Part shown: piece by piece, positions 19,852 to 29,960 of the stretch | Numbering within the stretch: position 1 is the first letter of the stretch | How the letters are laid out: every line of letters starts with the position of its first letter | Assembly (NCBI GenBank): GCA_022539475.1 | Contig: VCMS01000020.1 | Coordinates: 309,692-373,691 of the forward strand | Reading direction: 5' to 3' | Length of the DNA stretch: 64,000 nt | DNA from: Gracilaria domingensis | Taxonomy: Eukaryota > Rhodophyta > Florideophyceae > Gracilariales > Gracilariaceae | Translations under genes and position numbers: made by a program | Notes under the pieces: model-generated | What the model was told of the DNA's origin: nothing | What the model saw: only the letters and a program-made list of their open reading frames with translations | Databases searched by the model: none

Positions 19852-21160
19852 TTAACACAGAAGAGCGCGTTCAAACTTTCCAGTTTCGGCGTAGAGAACG
19901 CCAAGATTGTAGTAACCATCGGAGAAGCAGGGCTGGAGAGCAAGGGCGCGCTTAGAAAGGTTCCTTGCAAGCTTGGCGTCATCATGCTTGATTTGAGAAC
20001 CTTTTCGCAGAGAGCCACAGTGAGATTGATTTTGGCCATTTCGTAGTTTGAATTGCGGTATAGAACCTTCTGGTAGGCGAGAATGGCAACATCGGGGTTT
20101 CCTGCGTTCTTGTGGAGCACGCCGAGGTTGCACCATGCTTCGACGTGCGAAGAATTGTGCTGCAGACACAGCTCGTAGTACAAGAGAGCGTTTTGAGAGC
20201 GTCGGAGTATTGCTTGACAGCGTGAGCAGGAAGGCCGTCAATCTTCAAGCGCAGGCATACATCGCTGAGCAATGCGGGCGGCTGCAACGTCAGCGACGTA
20301 TCGATACGATGATATCACCGCACGAGGGCGAGACCGTGACGGCTCGTCTGAAAAGTCGGAACGCGTCTGGAAACTGCTCGGAGTTGTTGAACAAAATGGT
20401 GACCAGGACCTGCAGCGCGGGCACCGATTTGGGCGCGTTGCGCAGCACGCGCCGCAACGTCTTCTCGGTGTCGGAACGCGCGCGTGCGCATGCTGCATGG
20501 TCAGCTGCTGCACATTGTTCTCATGGACGACCAGCAGTTCGGTAAATTCGGCAATGGCGTAGGGCAAATGAGGATTTGCCCCACACGAGACGCATCAAGA
20601 GCAGAAGTGCGCGGGCAAGCAGCCGCGTCTTGCATGGTGCGTGGGGAAAGACAGGACGTTGCGAACGTCGATGTGGGAGAAAATCCAGGAGCGCCTCAGC
20701 TCGCTCAGCGCGGAAATGTGGCGATACACGCACAGCGGTGCGTGGCGCGGAAACACGGGCTGCAACAGCTGCAGAAAGCGTGGCAGTAACGCGCGGTGCA
20801 GCACGAGCTGGCGGACGCCGGCGGGCAGATTCCTGCAGTCGAACCGCGGCGCGGCGCGCAGCGGAGGCGGGGCAACGGGGGCAATGGGGGCGGCGACGAC
20901 GCGGAGGTGTAGCAGACTGCGGCGACCGAGGTGGAGGCATCGCAACGGATGCGAGCCGCACGACTGCGCGCGCATACTGCGTGTGGTCGTACTGCAGCGT
21001 GGACAGCGCACTGGTGACCGCGTGCTCCGCGGCGGCGTTGGGGCCGCACACGTACAGGAACGCAGCCCGCGATAGCAGTTCGTCGATGGGGGGCGCGAGG
21101 TGTGCTGGGGGGAACGGGGGCGGCGACTCGGGCCGCGGGGGGCGCCGCGGCGAGGAGGCG
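19852..21160 (-). pseudogene. SPINDLY-like O-glycosyltransferase, TPR half (frame-broken, inverted)
   Basis: Reading the minus strand, TPR helices can be followed through several frames. VLRNAPKSVPALQVLV lies near 20.4 kb, and LPAHAVKQYSDALKTL near 20.2 kb. YYELCLQHNSSHVEAWCNLG lies near 20.15 kb, and FSDGYYNLGVLYAETGKFER near 19.9 kb. The order and wording resemble the TPR region of plant SPINDLY (O-fucosyltransferase) and animal OGT. Each frame change inspected is repaired by adding one base, usually in a short homopolymer. A GC-rich N-terminal extension probably reaches 21.1 kb (PIDELLSRAAFLYVCGPN). The TPRs stop at 19852. The catalytic half lies on the opposite strand at 21.6-23.0 kb. Confidence 0.55.
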
Positions 21161-21572
21161 CCGACGCGGTCATGGCGCCGGGTTGCGACCGGCGGTGGGC
21201 GCGAGGGTGAGCGCGCGGGTGGCGCCTTTGGCAAGGCGCCATGGGGGGTACTGGGGGGAACGGCGGCGGCGACGTGGGCGCGAGCGGCGCCGCGAGGCGG
21301 GGCGGCGACGCGGTCACGGCACGAGGCTGCGACGGGCGGTGGGCAAAGTGGTGGCGCTCTGAGGGCGCTAGTGGCGAGATTGTGCTCGTTTACAGCGTGC
21401 CGCGCTCCTATTGGACGTTTCCGTTCGAAGCTGGCGCCTTTAGCGCCGCGCACGCCGTTTTGGCCCCGACAAGTTCTTCGTCGCGACGGCCGCGCACCTC
21501 TACCGGCGGCACCGTGTTCACACAGCAACGGTCCTGGCGCAGCCGCCCGCCTTCTTACCGCGAATCTCTGCC

Positions 21573-22967
21573 ATGGACCGCCCCCGCAGAGATCCCCCCC
21601 GCCCCCAGGGCAACACCATTGCCGTGCACTTGCTTCGTTGTTTGGAAAACGCGCCATGTGTGGGTCCAAGACGACCTCGCGGCTCGAACACGGACAGTCC
21701 GTTGCGGATAGAGTACCTTCTCCCAGACGTTTTCACACATTCAGTGAGCTACTTTGAGGCTCTCTTGCAGAAGTATGACACGACAGGGTTCAAAGTCTAC
21801 GCCTACGCAAATGTGGCACAATCTGATCCGAAGACCGTCCGTTACCAGACGCTTTTCAAAGACCGATCACGAAATATTTGTGGTCTCACGTCGCCTGCCG
21901 CCGCAAAACTTATTGTCGAGGACAAGATCGATATTTTGGTTGAGCTGGATCGGAATGTGGCCAACAATCGGCGGGGTGTAATGGCACTTCGGTTTGCACC
22001 GGTGCGGGTGTCATGGATTGATTATCCAAACACGACTGAGCTGAAGGCTATACACTATCGGGTAACTGATCGCCCAATTGATCCACTCAATACGTCCCAG
22101 CAGTTTTCGAAGAGGCTGTGGCGACTTCTTGATCTTTTCCTTTGTTACATTCCATCTCTTGAGACCCCTGAACAGCCCTGTGAACCACCACTACAGTCAT
22201 TCGGTGGCATTGTTACGTTCGGTTCCTTTCGTGTTCTGGCAAAAGTGCAGTAGCGAGCGATACGCTTATGAGCGCCATTTTCGAAGCGTGTTTCAAGTTC
22301 GCAATTGCTGTTGAAAGCAGGGCCGTTTGCGACCCCTACGACAAATAAGCGCATTGAAGAGCTGTTTCTGAAACAAGCTGTCTCTCCCGAGATGCTTGAC
22401 CTTGTTTCTCTCCTACCGTCTGCCATATCATACCTGCAGCTGTATCCTTACGTAGACGTCAGATTGGACCCGTTTCCATACGATGGGATAACTATTACGT
22501 GTGAAGCCATGTTCATGGGAGTACCGGTTATTACGATGGGCACGCGATCTGAAAACGGCGACCATGCTCACAATGTTGGGGCCGGCAGACATCCAGAACT
22601 TGTTGCTTACACAGATGATGAATTCATCGAGAAGGCAGTCAGCTTTGGTACCGATCTGCCGCGCCTCAGATCTATTCGCAGCTCGCTTCGCACGGACATG
22701 ATGGGAAGTCCGCTTGGGCAGGGTGACAGGTAAATGATGAACGTGGAGAAAATGCTCTGCGGAATGCGGGAAGAGAACGATGGAAAGATTGTGGAAGAAG
22801 GCAATTCGGTATCACTGACTACGAAATGCGAGGAAGTTCTCTCTGACTGTATTTTTGAATTGGAAGATGATTCTGTTGGATCTAGTCCGCCATGCCGCTC
22901 CACCTGTGAAATTTCGGACGAAGAAGAATCTGATGCGTTCGGGCTGGGAGCAAACAGTATTTCTTAA
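21573..22967 (+). pseudogene. SPINDLY-like O-glycosyltransferase, catalytic half with three in-frame stops
   Basis: The frame is constant and encodes a glycosyltransferase-41 catalytic region. LRIEYLLPDVFTHSVSYF starts the Rossmann part, and NNRRGVMALRFAPVRVSWID and YPNTTELKAIHYRVTDRPIDP follow. FGSFRVLAKV, QLLLKAGPF, RLDPFPYDG and TITCEAMFMGVPVITMG form the nucleotide-sugar lobe. An acidic tail closes it. TAG at 22251, TGA at 22269 (where Trp is expected) and TAA at 22731 interrupt it, yet conserved sequence continues after each stop in the same frame. In working SPINDLY/OGT proteins TPRs precede this domain on the same strand. Here the TPR half is on the minus strand immediately upstream, so I infer a local inversion plus decay. 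Confidence 0.75.
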
Positions 22968-23578
22968 GGAAACCCGAGCGTCGATATGTGTACTGCAATC
23001 GAAAGTGTTGTGGCAACCATGAATGAACAAGTAAAGCAAAATCCGGGCCAGTTGTTGAACACAATCTCGACCACTGTACGCCTCCAGGTTGTCATTGGAC
23101 CCTGAAGGCATCGTATATTCTTTCTCTTTGTGAAACCCGAACATTGTCTCCAGGACGTCGTAGCAGACAGTTATTTGTTAAAAGCTTTTGACGCAGGGAA
23201 ATCAATCACGTGCTACTCTTGAGATTTAAGGATTCAATTCCGCGATGTACGGCTGCAGTACTTGTATCGTTATGCTTCGCATTTACTAAGTGAATGCTTT
23301 ACTCCACTGCATGCAAGCGCAGAAAGAGTGTTTACTATGGACAAGCAAGGCAATGAGCTGTTTGATATTCAACAAATCCGGTGAAGGCAACTTCCTGGTT
23401 CTAAACCTATGCAGAACAGCTACTTCTACTCAATGAAAAGGGCCCTTCCGAGCCTGGAGCTCACTAATATGAGCAGAGCTCAATGTCGTTCAGTTTGCTT
23501 CATACTTGTAAAATGTCTTTCGAGAAAAACAATGTATGCAATGCAAAGGAGCGACGAGCTACATATAATGATGCGAAG
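22968..23578. other. Spacer; possible tiny hAT remnant near 23.3 kb
   Basis: No gene was seen. Around 23310-23380 a plus-strand frame reads PLHASAERVFTMDKQGNEL, faintly like the hAT dimerisation motif (SAERVF). It is too short to call. Confidence 0.3.
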
Positions 23579-24511
23579 TCATTGTAGTTTTCTACTCAAG
23601 GCGGCCATTATGTTTAGCATGTGTTTCCGTTCCTCCATTGCTTGCCTACGTTCTTCTTTCTCCAATTCAAACCTCTTCTCTTCCAAAGCCATCCTTCTTT
23701 CAGACTCAGACTTCAGCGTCTCGTAACGTTCAAGTTCTCTTTCCGCTCTACATTTTTCAACCTCTAACCTCTCCTGTTCCACCCTAATTCTTTCAGATTC
23801 TCTTTTCTGTTGTTCCCGAGATTGCTCCATTATAAGGGTCGTAATCGCATCATCAGATTGTAAAGCATCAACTTGTTTCACTCGTTTGGAATGAAAACTT
23901 GATTCAGGGCCAGTGACGTCGTGATTTTTGCGCTTAAGTTTAGAACTACGATTTAACGCTTTCAAACGTATCATTTCACCTGCCTCTATCAATTTGGTCT
24001 CCTTAGCCTCAAGTTTAGCTTTTTCCTGGCGAGTCTGTTCTGTTCTTTCATCTATTTCCAATATGAGGTCATCAAGTAGATTTTCTTTTTCTCCGTACTC
24101 CTCTGCAATGCCGCTTGCTCTCTCATTAACTTTGTTCTGCTCTCGACGAGCACAAACAAGACGTTTGAAACGGTCAATTAATGTCTTCTTGCTTGGTTTG
24201 TGCATGCAAGTAAAGGCACGGTGTGGAACTAGAGTCATGAATGTGGATATGACTTTGTCAAATAAAGATTCAGTTTCGCCCCATTGAGGAACATGTGCGT
24301 CTGCATCTCTTACTGAGCGTAAAAGGAAGAGATCATATGTGTCTGAAAAACGAAACCGCTTCAATTTTGTTTTCGTTTGCGACTGCGGTTTTGAAATTGA
24401 ATGTTCAGGAGCGCTTTGGAAAGATAGTTGTGACGATGAATGAAGCTTCTCTGATTTTGCGTCTTTCAGCTCATCTGTAGGGTGGTTGTTGGAGCTTAAA
24501 GCATCAGCCAT
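23579..24511 (-). CDS. Myb/SANT-like DNA-binding protein with long coiled coil
   Basis: I choose the ATG at 24511 (MADALSSNNHPTDE); a second ATG 23 codons upstream at 24580 is also in frame. The product is about 310 residues. Residues ~55-150 form a Myb/SANT-like trihelix domain: RFRFSDTYDLFLLRSVRDADAH, a Trp in VPQWGETESLF, and KKTLIDRFKRLVCARR. NERASGIAEEYGEKENLLDDL follows, a stretch I associate with transposon- and retroelement-linked Myb-like proteins in algae, oomycetes and fungi. The rest is a Glu/Arg-rich coiled coil to the C-terminus (REQQKRESERIRVEQERLEVEK). It is probably nuclear. It could be a partner of a DDE transposase or a domesticated regulator. Confidence 0.65.
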   Translation of the reverse strand: MADALSSNNHPTDELKDAKSEKLHSSSQLSFQSAPEHSISKPQSQTKTKLKRFRFSDTYDLFLLRSVRDADAHVPQWGETESLFDKVISTFMTLVPHRAFTCMHKPSKKTLIDRFKRLVCARREQNKVNERASGIAEEYGEKENLLDDLILEIDERTEQTRQEKAKLEAKETKLIEAGEMIRLKALNRSSKLKRKNHDVTGPESSFHSKRVKQVDALQSDDAITTLIMEQSREQQKRESERIRVEQERLEVEKCRAERELERYETLKSESERRMALEEKRFELEKEERRQAMEERKHMLNIMAALSRKLQ

Positions 24512-24618
24512 TCTGCCGCAGTTTGGCGGTATTGGACTGGAGAAGATGAGGTGGCATTGAGGAGTCGGTACGAAGTGCATCTCGTACGCAGCTGCGTTTA
24601 CACGAAATATGGTATTCC

Positions 24619-24684
24619 AATTCTCGTACCCCTCGTAGCCACGGAGTACATTACGTCTACGGGTACTATGTGGCTACGAGAATT
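24619..24684. repeat. Imperfect inverted repeat beside the Myb gene
   Basis: AATTCTCGTA...CGTAGCCAC (left) pairs with GTGGCTACGAGAATT (right). The left arm carries a 9-base insertion. It lies 108 bp upstream of the chosen Myb start and may be part of its promoter or of a small foldback element. Confidence 0.5.
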
Positions 24685-24814
24685 TCTATACGAACTGGCT
24701 TGCGTAAACCCTCTATTATCCCACACTTTCATTACTTAAGTCTCATCACGAAAGCACGGGAGATCACCTCGAGCATGAGCAATGTTACCGCGTAGAAAAC
24801 CTTATCCCTTGTCG

Positions 24815-24844
24815 GGTACATGGAAGAGATCTCTTCCATGTACC
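24815..24844. repeat. 30-bp perfect palindrome
   Basis: GGTACATGGAAGAGATCTCTTCCATGTACC is perfectly self-complementary with no spacer (a 15-base arm plus its mirror). A closely related pair of arms, separated by nine bases, is at 31006-31044, and a half-site (GTGTATATGGAAGAGG) lies nearby at about 24867. Confidence 0.85.
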
Positions 24845-25542
24845 GGTTTTTTTGGAAAAGGTACCGTGTATATGGAAGAGGTGTTTTGACCTGCCATGTA
24901 TGAACGTTACAAAAAAACAATCAAAACTTGATATATTTGGCTGCTCCAACGTTGCTGGAATCACCTCACGCTCACGAACGCGGCACTGCTGTTGCGAGAG
25001 TACTACCAGCCAGTGAAACACAACTTCAATAAATTTATAGGCCTCCGAGAAAATTTATTGGGCGTTACCGTCGTCCGTTTCTTCCGTGACAACGGTCCCT
25101 ACACGCTGAATAGTATTCAACGTTTTGAGATGATTGAGCCCACTTTTGAAGTATGCGTTGCATACTAAAGCCTATTCATGCTGTGATCTCGGGCTCCACC
25201 AAGCTGAAATGTAATTCTGCCACGTATTCCAATCGGATTTTGAAGTCCCTCCAGGACCAGCGGACAGAAAGGATTGCGTTCCAGAAACACGCGCCACGGA
25301 GAGGCGAGAAAGAGTTTATACGTGAAGCTCCGCGTGCGGGAGGCCTTGTGCCATTCCAGTAAAACGCTCACTCGTCCGTAGCCAATATTAAGCAGCTTCA
25401 TGTCTCCATTCTTTTAGTCTTCTCTGCAAAAACTCAATACTCTCCCGCCACACCGGTAAGCATAACAAGCCACCCGCAGCCGCTTGCCACCCCACCCAAG
25501 CCCGCAGAAACCTGTAACACTTACACGCGCTTCTCTCCAGCG
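24845..25542. other. Upstream region of the hAT transposase
   Basis: No gene was seen. A CT-rich, CCAC-rich leader runs up to the ATG at 25543. I could not find a terminal inverted repeat that pairs with the GC-rich palindrome downstream of the transposase. Confidence 0.4.
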
Positions 25543-27966
25543 ATGTCCAGCAATAATGCATCCGCCCGTCACGAATCGCAGTCATCAAACTCACGAAGAG
25601 TCGGCCGAAAGCGCAGTTGGTGGCCCACAGAATGCTTTGCTCTACAGCAAGACACCGATCCATTATCGTCCTCTGAGAACTTCTTAACTACATGCAACGG
25701 CTGCGGGTGGCAAAGCAGAAGCCAAAACATGAACGCTACGCAGTTAGGTCAGCATCTTTTGCAATGCGACTTTACTTCTACTGAGACCCTCACAAAACTT
25801 CTCAAATCGCCAGCTCTTATGCGTGCATATCGCAAAATGGGATCTTCCTCAGAGTGCTTCGGTATTCCCGTAACACCGTCCAAAGCAGAGACCGAACGAA
25901 AAGCACCAACCGCCAGCAAAGATTCAAACCCCGTTGTAGGTAGACAACCGGGCACTGCAAGTGTCATGAAAATCGGCGAAACGGAGCACGACTTTGCGCG
26001 CAAAGTCTCTCGGCTCCACGACCTACTAACCAAATTAATCGTCCACCACATGCTGCCGTTCAACATACTGAGTAGAAAAGAGGGCGGAAACGAACTTGTC
26101 GAAATCATCAAACTTCTGGACGCTCGTTTCGAACGTCATGTCCCCACGATAGCGCGAATGGCAAGCAAGAACATTGAAGGGTACTATATGCAGCAAATGA
26201 CATCGGTGAAGTCTTCGATTACCTCTACTCTGCGTCAAGCGTATGGGACGCTTATTTTCGACGGCTGGACAGACTCCAACTCTGAAAATGTTGTCAATGT
26301 GCTTCTGACTATCACAGGCGTGAATCGTTCCAGACAAACCTACTTTCTGCGCTCGGTGTACACTGGGTCAGCCAGCTGCGACTCGTCGCTCTATGCTGAT
26401 ATTGTTACCCAGGTGTTCCGGGAATTCGGAGATATGACGCGCATCAGTGGCGTTGTCAGCGACAACACCGCTTCATGTGTAAAAGCCAAGGAGGAAATTG
26501 TGAGGAGACACAATCATATTCTAGCTGGACAGGACCAGACCCACGTCGCCAACCTTTTAATGCAAGACATTGGTGAATTACAATGGGTAAGTGACATACT
26601 ATCTACAGCGTCAGGGGTAGTGAATGACTTGAGGAAGCATTCGAAGCTCTACTTCCGATTCAAACAATTGAAGGATCAATTTAACGTCAACCTTCGAAAC
26701 ACAGGGTACGTGACAAGAAATCGGGAGGTGGATCAATATGGCAGAGTCCTTCCGATTAGAACTGCGGTTTTGCCTATGAAAATGGCAGCTACTCGCTTCG
26801 CAAGTTGCGAGGGAATGCTGCATTCTTTTATCAGAGGTAAGCCCGTCTACCAAAAATTGGTAGATTGTCCTGACTTTCATAAGAATCTTTACGGGAACAG
26901 AAATCCGCAAAAGAGAGATTACTTCGAATCCACTGTTCGCGACAACTCCGTATTCGAGAAATGTCTGGAGATATACTATGTGTTTAGGATCATGCGACAA
27001 TATCTCCGCGTTTTTGATGATGACAGCTCAATTATATCAGAAGTGTACCCCGCAACAAGACAGCTCGAGCAAGAACTTCGAGCATTGCCGTTGACTCCTT
27101 TTCTTACGGCAGAGCGGAAGGGCGAAGTTCTGACATCTTTCCGTATTCGAGTGAAAGAAGACTCTCGAAAGATTCCTTTACTGACCTCCCTACATTTTGC
27201 GGCGTACTTTTTAGATCTCCGCAGCCTTAACGAAGACGTCACAGAGCATAACGCCCATGTCCTGAAGTACATTCGCGCATACGTTGCATCCGACGTGTTT
27301 CCTCCTACGCAAAAGCTCCCCAGCGCAGGAGGTGTTGATGGTGCTATTCAGCGGTTGTTCGAGGAGTTCAGCTACACGCGGTTGTCGTGGAGAGCGCAGG
27401 CCGATAACCCCATGGAAAGAGAAGCTCTGATGGCATTCAGGAACATTCCTGTCGTTTATTGGATGCAGTTTAATGGAAATCCGTGGTTGCGAGACTTTGC
27501 TCTGCGCATTTTGTCGGTAAGTCCGTCTTCTTCGACTGTAGAAAGAAGTTTCAGCTTGCAAGGGAGGGTTCGAACTCCCTCACGTAACAGGCTTCATCCA
27601 CTTAAAGTGGAGAAGATGATATTCTGCGCATTTAATAGGGCATTGAACTCGGAAAAACGGCCCAGTAGTAAGAAGGTATTGAGATCGAATGCAACTGCAG
27701 CGGCTGAACCGCAAGTGTCAAGGGTAGCTCTTCATCACTCAACGCCCACAGAGCCACAACAGCCTACAACGAGTCACCCGGCAAGCACCGGCGACTTCGT
27801 GTCGTACTTTGAGATGGACGCCAACGAAGACACAACCACTGACGACATTAATGAGGACGAAGCCATCACGGAAGTGATCATTGAATCCGCCTTCTCTGAG
27901 ACCGAAAATGATCAGGAATATAGTCAACTCCCCGAGGCCCATGTCATGCGTCGTCTTTTCCAATAG
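25543..27966 (+). CDS. hAT transposase, full-length intact frame
   Basis: ATG at 25543 opens 807 codons with no break. A BED-type zinc finger sits at residues ~50-75 (CNGCGW...QLGQHLLQC). The RNase-H-like core has YGTLIFDGWTDSNSENV (Asp240) and ISGVVSDNTASCVKAKEEI (Asp307). The third acid is in SVSPSSSTVERSFSLQGR (Glu667), inside the C-terminal dimerisation domain that ends KVEKMIFCAFNRAL. All three catalytic residues are present. A variable acidic tail (~110 residues) follows. It could mobilise the hAT-type MITEs at 13-15 kb. That is untested: their ends read CAGGGCCG, while the sequence just after this gene has GAGGGCCGGCCCTC. Confidence 0.85.
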   Translation: MSSNNASARHESQSSNSRRVGRKRSWWPTECFALQQDTDPLSSSENFLTTCNGCGWQSRSQNMNATQLGQHLLQCDFTSTETLTKLLKSPALMRAYRKMGSSSECFGIPVTPSKAETERKAPTASKDSNPVVGRQPGTASVMKIGETEHDFARKVSRLHDLLTKLIVHHMLPFNILSRKEGGNELVEIIKLLDARFERHVPTIARMASKNIEGYYMQQMTSVKSSITSTLRQAYGTLIFDGWTDSNSENVVNVLLTITGVNRSRQTYFLRSVYTGSASCDSSLYADIVTQVFREFGDMTRISGVVSDNTASCVKAKEEIVRRHNHILAGQDQTHVANLLMQDIGELQWVSDILSTASGVVNDLRKHSKLYFRFKQLKDQFNVNLRNTGYVTRNREVDQYGRVLPIRTAVLPMKMAATRFASCEGMLHSFIRGKPVYQKLVDCPDFHKNLYGNRNPQKRDYFESTVRDNSVFEKCLEIYYVFRIMRQYLRVFDDDSSIISEVYPATRQLEQELRALPLTPFLTAERKGEVLTSFRIRVKEDSRKIPLLTSLHFAAYFLDLRSLNEDVTEHNAHVLKYIRAYVASDVFPPTQKLPSAGGVDGAIQRLFEEFSYTRLSWRAQADNPMEREALMAFRNIPVVYWMQFNGNPWLRDFALRILSVSPSSSTVERSFSLQGRVRTPSRNRLHPLKVEKMIFCAFNRALNSEKRPSSKKVLRSNATAAAEPQVSRVALHHSTPTEPQQPTTSHPASTGDFVSYFEMDANEDTTTDDINEDEAITEVIIESAFSETENDQEYSQLPEAHVMRRLFQ

Positions 27967-28042
27967 TATGAATTAGAACTGTTTAACACGCAGCTCATTG
28001 GCCTTTGCTGCTCAGTACCATGATGAAGGATGAATCTCCAGC

Positions 28043-28056
28043 GAGGGCCGGCCCTC
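28043..28056. repeat. GAGGGCCGGCCCTC palindrome, candidate hAT end
   Basis: This perfect 14-bp palindrome lies 77 bp after the transposase stop. hAT ends commonly read CAGGGCCGGCCC, so this may be the 3' terminus of the element. The matching 5' end was not located. Confidence 0.35.
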
Positions 28057-28319
28057 ACATACTAACATTTCGTGTCTTGCGTCTCACTATTTCTTTGCCT
28101 ACCGTCACATATGTAGGGATGTCCGTGCTGAACAATACTCTGCTGTAGGTGAGTGTGTCCTCATCGCTATGAAGTTGGAACTGGGGAACTTGGCCTCACA
28201 ACAGTTTCTCGATGCGTGGAAGAAGGCGATCTGAACCTTGCCAGTGTGTTTATCGACGTCGAGAACAAGCTCCGCCAGAAACTAGAGGCAAAGGCGGGAT
28301 ATAGCGGTCTCGTTCCCAC

Positions 28320-28880
28320 ATGAAGGACAAACCGGAAGATATCCATGACGAGTTGAGGAGTAGCTCGTCCAATATATCTTGTTTTGGGAGAGGCTTCCAC
28401 AAATCCGACAGACACAGAAAACACTTGCTTAAGCGTTCTAAACAGGATACTAACTTGGTACGAAGAGAGGGTTACGGTATTGCGGGCTTGGGTATATCAG
28501 ACTGGGATATGAATTCTGAAGTCAAAGCTCTAGCGTTGGCGTTGCTTGGCAACCGCAGTCTAGCGAGACGAAGAGTAGGAGATATTCAAGGTTCGTTGTT
28601 TGATGCTGTGACAAGTCTCCAGCTTGACCCATCTTGGATCAGAGGGTATCTTCGAAAGGCCGCTGCTCTCAGAGAAGATGGGAGGCTGCAGCAGGCCAGG
28701 AAGGTGGTGATGGAAGGCCTGAAACAAGATTCCAATCACGCTGGCTTGATAGATATTCTGCGGAGCATTGAAGAGGCTGTGGAGAAGGAGCGAATGGTTG
28801 CGGAGGAGAGTAGGGCTGACATTAAGTTGTGTGAAAGCGAGGTGCAGTCGGCTCCAAGTGCGGTGGCCGGATCATGTTGA
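28320..28880 (+). CDS. TPR-like protein or fragment
   Basis: ATG at 28320 gives 186 residues. From about residue 75 there are two TPR-type helix pairs: ALALALLGNRSLARRRVGDIQ and SWIRGYLRKAAALREDGRLQ, then ARKVVMEGLKQDSNHAGL. A charged helical tail follows (EEAVEKERMVAEESRADIK). The NRSLARRR...DPSWIRGYLRKA spacing is like co-chaperone TPRs of the STI1/TTC type. Upstream, 28170-28235 is a short frame beginning MKLELGNLASQQFLDAWKKA that stops at once. This may therefore be the C-terminal remainder of a longer, frame-broken gene. Function is not assigned. Confidence 0.45.
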   Translation: MKDKPEDIHDELRSSSSNISCFGRGFHKSDRHRKHLLKRSKQDTNLVRREGYGIAGLGISDWDMNSEVKALALALLGNRSLARRRVGDIQGSLFDAVTSLQLDPSWIRGYLRKAAALREDGRLQQARKVVMEGLKQDSNHAGLIDILRSIEEAVEKERMVAEESRADIKLCESEVQSAPSAVAGSC

Positions 28881-29842
28881 TTGGGTTTGTCACGATATGG
28901 CGCTGCTCAGAAATTAACCGCAAGTTCTGGTGGCTTTCGAACTGTTTTGTAACCCATTACGTGGTGTCACGTCTTTTTTCATTCGGTGTTAGAAAGGTTT
29001 GTACCAGTTTGGCCATTCTCCCCAGCGGAATAACGGCTGGCTAAAGCGAAAGAATGCGAACGAATATTGCAAAATGGAACGAAACAATCGGGACGGGCGA
29101 CAACTACTCGCGAAGGTCTTGATCAGCGGCGCCGCTACACGTAGAGGTGGCGCCGACCCTAGCTGGAGAAGTATATCTCGAACACAAGTCGAAACAGATC
29201 CAGGTTCCGTTTTGTCCAGGTGCGTAATATACCGAAGAGTCATAACATCTTTGAGAATGAACAGCCGCGAGTAGGCATGGTTTCGAATGATACAGAGGCG
29301 TCTTTTTGCTCCGCATAGTCCCTCTGAGTGAGACCGAGTCTCATTGAGCGGGCGCGAAGGTGGAACTAGAATAGATCTTCATCAGGACGAACAAGGGCAA
29401 ATCTTGATCAAGACGGTCGTGTCGGGCTGCTTCGGTCTTACTCACGCACTGGATTCCTTTCTTTTCTTGCGTCACAGACTGCTTAGGTCTTCGCGTCCAT
29501 GGCTGGGCCCTTGTACTTCTTCTAATGTCCTTTGGCATGGCATCTGCACTCAAGGCTGAGCGCTGACAACTTCAATGGGTAGCCACACACTGATATGGGC
29601 ATATCAGTCAAATGTAACACGAATTCTAATTGCCAAACTCTGATACAGGCCTCTAATACACGTCAGGGTCCGCCGCAGCGATGAAGATGAGGACGAGACC
29701 TTGTGTGAGCGCGGAGCGTGAGGAATTGAGGAAGCGAGCCCTGTTGCTGGCAAGGAGAATGCGACCGCAAACGAGCTCCGAGGCTTCTGCAGACTCGCTA
29801 GCGGTATATTGGACCATGTCAAGGCGAGGATAGGGAGTGCAA

Positions 29843-29960
29843 GGGAGTGGTATCGCCTGTGCCGTGTCGACGAAAGAGAAGGTGAACAAGGAAAATGGTC
29901 GTGGCCGGGATGGAAAGCAGAAGAGAGTGGTATGGCTTGTGACGTGTCGAGGAAATAGAA
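29843..29960. repeat. Tandem pair, 80-bp period
   Basis: GGAGTGGTATCGCCTGTGCC and GAGAGTGGTATGGCTTGTGA begin two ~38-bp segments, each continuing GTGTCGA-GAAA. They are 80 bp apart, about 80 percent alike by eye. Confidence 0.5.

Noticed and set aside
20576..21757. A long plus-strand open frame (~390 codons), Arg/Ala/Gly-rich
   Set aside because: The region is extremely GC-rich, several frames are open on both strands, and the composition is that expected from GC bias. The minus strand carries more protein-like sequence.
22726..22740. AGGTAAAT as a 5' splice site at the end of the SPINDLY catalytic region
   Set aside because: Conserved coding continues directly in the same frame after the TAA, so a stop mutation is simpler than an intron.
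23310..23385. Possible hAT C-terminal remnant (SAERVF word)
   Set aside because: Only about 20 codons and no other hAT motif around it; chance similarity is likely.
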